Positions 58,893-64,000 of a stretch of DNA of 64,000 bases are shown piece after piece; within the stretch, counting starts at the first letter, position 1; every line of letters starts with the position of its first letter. The notes beneath the pieces were generated by a model. That model saw only the letters and a list, made by a program, of their open reading frames with translations, was not told the origin of the DNA and searched no databases. The stretch is from Torreya grandis (lineage: Eukaryota; Streptophyta; Pinopsida; Cupressales; Taxaceae). Made by a program: the position numbers and the translations under genes. The DNA is taken from positions 4,918,001 to 4,982,000 of the forward strand of contig JARHVA010000021.1 in the NCBI GenBank assembly GCA_037957365.1, in the 5' to 3' direction.

Positions 58893-61533
58893 TAATGCAG
58901 GAGCATCAAACTAGAGGACTCCCTTTGCTTGGTGTTTTGTCAATAACTGGTCAAGTTAGTCAATTTTGGGATGTCAAAGTGTTTGAGGGACTTTTTAAGT
59001 TCTATTTGTGGTCTTATAATCCATTTGGGTCCCTTAGGATGTGTTATGTGACTTCTAGGTGTTTTCCCTCCAAAACAAGGAATTTGAAAATTTAAATAAG
59101 TAACTAAGTCTAGAATGACCTTGAATATGATCTAAGATGGTGAGAGGAAGGAACTTGGTTTAATAGGGTAAATAATTCATGTAAAGGGTGATGGAAGTCC
59201 TAAAGGTATAAGTTATCAAGTTGGAAGTCATTCATTAGTTATGTAGCTCTTACCCATAGGTTGGGTTGACAAGAAAGGAAATCGTTTTATAACTAATTAG
59301 ATAACCAACCTTGAAGTTGGTTGAAAGGAAGGATTGATACGTGAGTCTTAGGTAGAAGTAAGAGAAGAGATATCTATGCAGAAGATGAGGAGGGTCAAAG
59401 AATGAGGGAAGATAGAAAACCCTATCATAAAACATGAATAGGTCCTTCATGGACTGAGTTGTAAACATTTGATGTTTCAAATAAATAAAGATAAGTTTGT
59501 TAATGCATTATCTTTCCTCTAATATAGATAGTTTGTTATTTTCTCAGATGACATCTCAAATGAAACCAAAAATTCATATGCAAACCCTTTTTGATTTTTA
59601 GGTTTACAATTTGGTAATAATGGACATAGTCTTACAGCTAAGTAAATAAATTAGCAAATGCATTTGAAGAAGGCAAAAGTTGTGTTTAAGGATTAATCAT
59701 GTTTCTGAGACTAAGGTGGTGATTCCCCAAATAGTATTTGACCATTTAAAGGTATGGTACCAAGTTTGGATGTAAAACCAATATTGAAGTTCATATACAA
59801 TCCATTTTAGTGAAGATCTCTATTTATAATAACAACCCTATTTTATGCAAATAGCTTGCTACAAGACTAAGAGACTATGGTTGAGGGAATGTGTAATCAA
59901 AAGAATGAATGAGGTATGCTAATTTTGCAGATAAACAGTGTCAAGATTGTTATTATAATGATTGAAACTCTTGTATATAGATAGACCCCTGTCATACAGT
60001 CAAATAATACTTTATTACACAGTCATACAACAAAGAGGAGTATTCTATTGGAGATCTTGTGTGTGGTTGTTAGTGAAATAGAGTATTAGTTGAAAAGAAG
60101 GATTAACAAGTTCTAATAGGAGAATTGTAATGCTTATAATAGTTTGAAAATTACACCAACTGTTAGAGACCTTTTACATAATACACAATCCCTATTATGG
60201 AAAATGATGGAAAGGACACAGATTAGGAGTGAAGGATGACTACTATCTCAACAAGTTCTTGATTGAACAATGAGGAGAGAAGATTTTTAGTTTCCATTCA
60301 TAAGAGAGAGAGAGACCCTAGGTTAGAGATTGATAATATACAGACCCTGTGTCTACACCTACAATGTTGCTTCATGATTAGGAATTTTGATATTTGAAAG
60401 AATCCATATAAGGTGTGAATTATTGGCTTCCAAAGTGCTTGGGCAAGTTCATTAGGTAATTGAGAAGTTGTTTTCAGTCTTTCTTCACTTGAAACATTGT
60501 TGTTGATTGAACAATAGGGACACGACCCTATAGAAACCCTTGTTGCATGTACAGTCTAGAGGAAATGGAGTTAGAACATGTTGTTAGAGGATTGATATGT
60601 AGTTTCCAAAGGTTGGATAAGTTGTATGAGGCTAAGATAGAGCCTACACACCTTTCACAGTGACAATAAAATCATTGAAACATTGTCAATGTATTTCTTT
60701 ATGCTCTCGATCTAGAATAGGGCCATAAAATCCCTAGATTAGGGTTGAGCTATTTTAGAGAGTTTCCACCATTGGAAAAATATGAAACTTGGTGGTTTGG
60801 GAGAAATTGATGTGACAAAGGATATTTCCTAGGTTTTGGGTTGGTACGGACTTTGTCTGTATGTGTACATGGGACTGTGCCTATCAAGGACACCTAGAGA
60901 CATAATTACGTCTATACTAAGAGTGAGAAAAGGTATCTAGTAATAAAGTTGAGTTTTGAAACTTCATGTGGAGTTGAAGAGCCATAGAGGATAATCTAAA
61001 GTGTTTTTAGTTCTTCAAGAGACTTGATACATTTGGGAAATGAATGAAAAAGGCTAAAAAAAGGCTACAATCCTTGAGAGAGCTTTGTGACCTTGGAGGA
61101 TGGGAATGAGAGTTGAAATGTGAACTAGAGGTTGTAAGAGGTTGAGATAGATGTCTTAAGATAATTTAATACCATCAAAACAAGAATACTGAGTCCATAA
61201 TATCTATACCAAGGTGTGGTCCTTTAGACCTAACAAGATTGGTTAAGAAGGAGCTAATGTGGGAGTTGTGTCCAAAGAAGTTAAAAGAGTGAAAGATGAT
61301 AAGTTGAGATAATAATTACGAACTCACAAGGGAGACTAATGACAACATAGAAAGGTTCTAGGTATTGAACCAAAAAAAATAATGAGTGGACACTATATAG
61401 CCTAGTATGCATGTTGACAGAGACCAAGGGAGATGAGACCTTGAAGGATAAGTGAAGCATTGAATGTGAAGTATTGCAAGATCTAAGCTAGTTAATGATG
61501 TTTTGGTGACTTCTCCACTATACCTCTACATCA
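58893..61533 (+). repeat. K1 3' LTR
   Basis: Pairs with 53441-56081 end to end. The TATA box is mutated. It carries the same embedded older LTR-like segment (about 60046-60570). Confidence 0.9.
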
Positions 61534-61538
61534 TCTAA

Positions 61539-62574
61539 GTATACACGCTCTATTTGATTAACCTTATTCAAGTCCTAGTCTATTCAAAGATAGATGATAG
61601 TTTTAGGTCATCTTAGCTTATACATACATTCTAATAAACCCAACATGAATCTTATCCCACATTTGGTTGGATTAGTTTCATGTTTATCCTTTTATATTAT
61701 TAGAAAAATATTCCAAACCATCATACATCCTTTATTCCAAATGTATAATCCATCCCAATACCCTTACTTATCTATCTATGAATGATATTAGCTAATGCGG
61801 TACCATTCTATATGTTTATAGAATTTATTGACTAACCTGATACAATTTTGTTTTTACTTAAAATTGTATTGGTAAACTTGATAAATTTATGTTTGGCCAG
61901 TTTCTATTTTTTACTATATCCACCAACCTGATGCCATTCTATCTGCTTGTTTAAATGCATTATAAGCTAGAAATATAGTTTTCAATTTATATTTATATTT
62001 TATCTTCTTATAAATTGTGTTTCAATAGTTTTAAAACTCATAAGAGTTGCCATTTTGTGCTCAATGGTTGTTAGTTTTACCTACATCATGGTGTGAGTGG
62101 TATTGCACTAATACTCAAACCACTAGATAATACTATATGTAGACTTTAGTTTCTACATACCTAATTGTATACCAAAAATGCACAAGGTTTTTGTTTTCAA
62201 CCTTTAGGAAGCCTTTAGCTATTTGATTTTTTACCACATCATTAAGTGATTAGCCCTGAGAAGTTACTCTCAACATACCACAGATAAGGGATAGTGTGGC
62301 CACAAGAACAATGGAATCCTCTATAATTAGTGTCTTTGTGACCATGTTCACCATTTATGTCTGGGATCAATATATATGAGAACCTACAAGTCAAACATAT
62401 CCTTCTTAGTTTACCACCCTGATTTGATTTTACTGTTAAGATATATTTTAGCTTTCTTATATGTTAGACTATAATGACCAACCTAATACTATTATGTGTT
62501 GTGTGACAATTACACCTCTACCTAGTACCATTATGTGTATTTCCTTAACTGCATCGACCAACCTGATACAATGT
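61539..62574. repeat. degenerate short repeats, core ACCAACCTGATAC
   Basis: CTAACCTGATACAATT (61833), GTAAACTTGATAA (61871), CCAACCTGATGCCATT (61923), CCAACCTAATACTATT (near 62480), CTACCTAGTACCATT (near 62518) and CCAACCTGATACAATG (near 62557) recur, often 37-52 bases apart. These are the same kind of repeat as at 52481-52672, the other side of K1. No gene is seen. Confidence 0.55.
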
Positions 62575-63919
62575 TTAATACTTTTTTTAAATAAAGATTA
62601 AAAAAAAGAGTAACCTAAACAAACAATGGAGTAAGCTACTCTTTACAAGTGTGTCAATTAATGAATTTAGCTTCTACAGATATTATGATAATAAATATTG
62701 AATCTAAGCATTAAAAAATATAGAAAGTATAATATTATAATAATAACAATATGAAGGATAAATTATACTTAGCTTATACACTGATGTACAAGTAAATCTG
62801 ACCAAGGCAAGTGTAGAAATAGACTATCTAAATATTTTAATCCAGTCCTCATTTTAAAAATTAAATTTTAGCTAGCATAGACACTTGCATCACCTTGGGG
62901 ACACTTGCATTGATGCTATTGTCCATGATTCAACACATCTCTCCTATACAAAATATTGACTATTGATTGAAACTTCCAATTGTATTTTTCTAGGTTTTTT
63001 GTCACCTTTTAGATTATGTCTATAGATCGCACACACATGCTTTCAATATTAAATTATAGCTAAAACCCTAACTCCTCACCCTAGGTTACATTACCTTTCT
63101 AAAAATGGGTTAGTGGGTTCATGAATTCAAGCTAAATTTAAGGATCCCTCTATCAATGAACACTAATTACATAACCAATACTTCGAAGAGGGCCTTAGAC
63201 ATATGTTGTTCTCCCATATGTGTTGGCTTGTGTGTGCACAAGGGTGAAATAAATTATATTCAAGTGCATGTAAATGTTTTAGTTTGTAACTTGACAAATA
63301 TGGCCCATAGGCTAATATTTGAGTGATTTAGAATTTTAATGTGATTTATCCTATGATTGATATAGAAATAGGGAAGAATAGGGTAGTTTTGAATACTTAA
63401 AAGGTGCCTCTGCTAGATATGTGCTTGGTAAGCTCTTGAATATGACTTGATTTGTAATTAATGATAATGAATGGTATTTTAATTGTATTTACAACACCTT
63501 TTGAAAATATTCCCATGAAAGGATTAATGAAAATTATTAGGCCAACCTGTACATATTGGAAGATTTGTAAATTTGAATGTTTAGAAGACAAGGACACTTA
63601 TGTTGGGAAAGGGACAATAGTGTCAATGCTACTATCCAAGTATGAACATAATTATCTAGGATGATGGAGGGTTGACGGAGATATGTAATTTATATTGAAG
63701 GAAATATATCATAATTCAAGCGTAATATGGGATACAGGTGATCTGGGTGATGAGAATATCAGGGTCAAACTACAAGATAAGCATTTAGGCCCAGTAAGAT
63801 GGTGAAGGTGATCTTATTGGCTAGAAAGAAGGTCTAAAAATTAAGGGTAGATACTTGAGTGTTATTTTTCAAGAGTATAAGAATATTTTAACATATAAAT
63901 CCATATTTAATCATCTAAA
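62575..63919 (-). repeat. G3: 3' LTR of a third N2/G2-type element
   Basis: It aligns with the N2 LTRs: TATAGAAAGTATAAT, GACACTTGCATCA, CTCTATCAATGA, CCAATACTTCGAAGAGGG and GTTGGCTTGTGTGTG, in order. The right end CATCTAAA matches the N2 LTR start. The left edge (about 62575) is approximate. The interior continues beyond the window on the right, so this is the 3' LTR of a minus-strand element. Confidence 0.75.
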
Positions 63920-63941
63920 TCCCCCTGCCCCCCCTTTAATA
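63920..63941 (-). promoter_or_regulatory. G3 polypurine tract
   Basis: The minus strand reads ATTAAAGGGGGGGCAGGGGG before the LTR. The following TTTAAAGGAAAG on the plus strand also occurs just inside N2 (near 12000), confirming the relationship. Confidence 0.75.
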
Positions 63942-64000
63942 TAGTAATGCATAAGGATGAAATCACTAGTTTAAAGGAAAGAAAATGCATACCTTGGTTT
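63942..64000 (-). other. start of G3 untranslated interior
   Basis: Only 59 bases; similar to the N2 interior at 11984-12030. No coding. Confidence 0.5.

Larger units (their letters stand above)
53441..61533 (+). mobile_element. K1: LTR retrotransposon with 2641-bp LTRs and a non-pol interior
   Basis: LTRs 53441-56081 and 58893-61533, each 2641 bp, bound a 2811-bp interior. TCTAA is perfect on both sides (53436-53440 and 61534-61538). Ends are TGATGCAGG and CATCA (inverted TGATG). The primer site (56084-56095), polypurine tract (58883-58892) and TATA box give the plus orientation. The interior has no gag, protease, RT or integrase motif; it reads as a highly charged Lys/Glu/Arg protein with stops. 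This is the build of a large non-autonomous element. The LTRs differ at roughly one base in ten. Confidence 0.92.

Overview
The window looks like intergenic chromosome of a large-genome seed plant. It is AT-rich and CpG-poor. It holds no intact host gene, RNA gene, CRISPR array or prokaryotic signal; what can be recognised is almost entirely layered, decayed retrotransposons. A gymnosperm such as a conifer is my best guess, from the long old LTRs and the extreme nesting, but that is inference and no host gene confirms it.

Layout. 1-~3350: 5' end of a Ty3/gypsy element (R1, minus strand) with gag, protease, RT, a clean initiator-Met tRNA primer site and part of its 5' LTR. ~3400-4480: LINE ORF1 relic (minus). 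4480-10241: mostly featureless AT-rich DNA with a tandem duplication, a 344-bp SINE with an 18-bp target duplication, and TA repeats. 10242-37935: a nested stack. Outermost is a plus-strand Ty3/gypsy element (N1), carrying a tandem duplication of gag to RNase H. Near its 5' end lies a minus-strand gag-protease LTR element (N2, 10657-29881, duplication GTATG). N2's gag is split by a solo-LTR-like insert (C1, 15198-16085, duplication AAATA) and by a non-coding TG...CA insert (N3, 16493-27444, duplication TCAAA). N3 contains a gag-only LTR element (N4, 21412-27284, duplication TTAGG). N1's RNase H is split by a solo LTR (D1, 32872-34759, duplication CACCA). 40874-48965: a second minus-strand gag-protease element related to N2 (G2). 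48966-53440: low-information DNA with two unrecognised ORFs and a 52-bp repeat. 53441-61533: an LTR element with 2641-bp LTRs (K1, duplication TCTAA) whose interior encodes a charged unrecognised protein. ~62575-64000: 3' LTR and start of the interior of a third N2/G2-like element (G3).

How the parts relate. Removing each insert together with one copy of its target duplication rejoins the reading frame of the host element in three cases (C1 and N3 in N2 gag, D1 in N1 RNase H), so the nesting order is firm. N2, G2, N4 and K1 all lack recognisable reverse transcriptase and integrase and must have depended on enzymes from other elements. The strongest unexplained signals are a series of short hairpins with different but self-complementary stems in the untranslated interior of N2 and G2, a GGTTCAA cluster in the U3 of N4, a ~65-bp motif placed twice in every G2 LTR, and the 5.07-kb non-coding N3, which may be a giant solo LTR.
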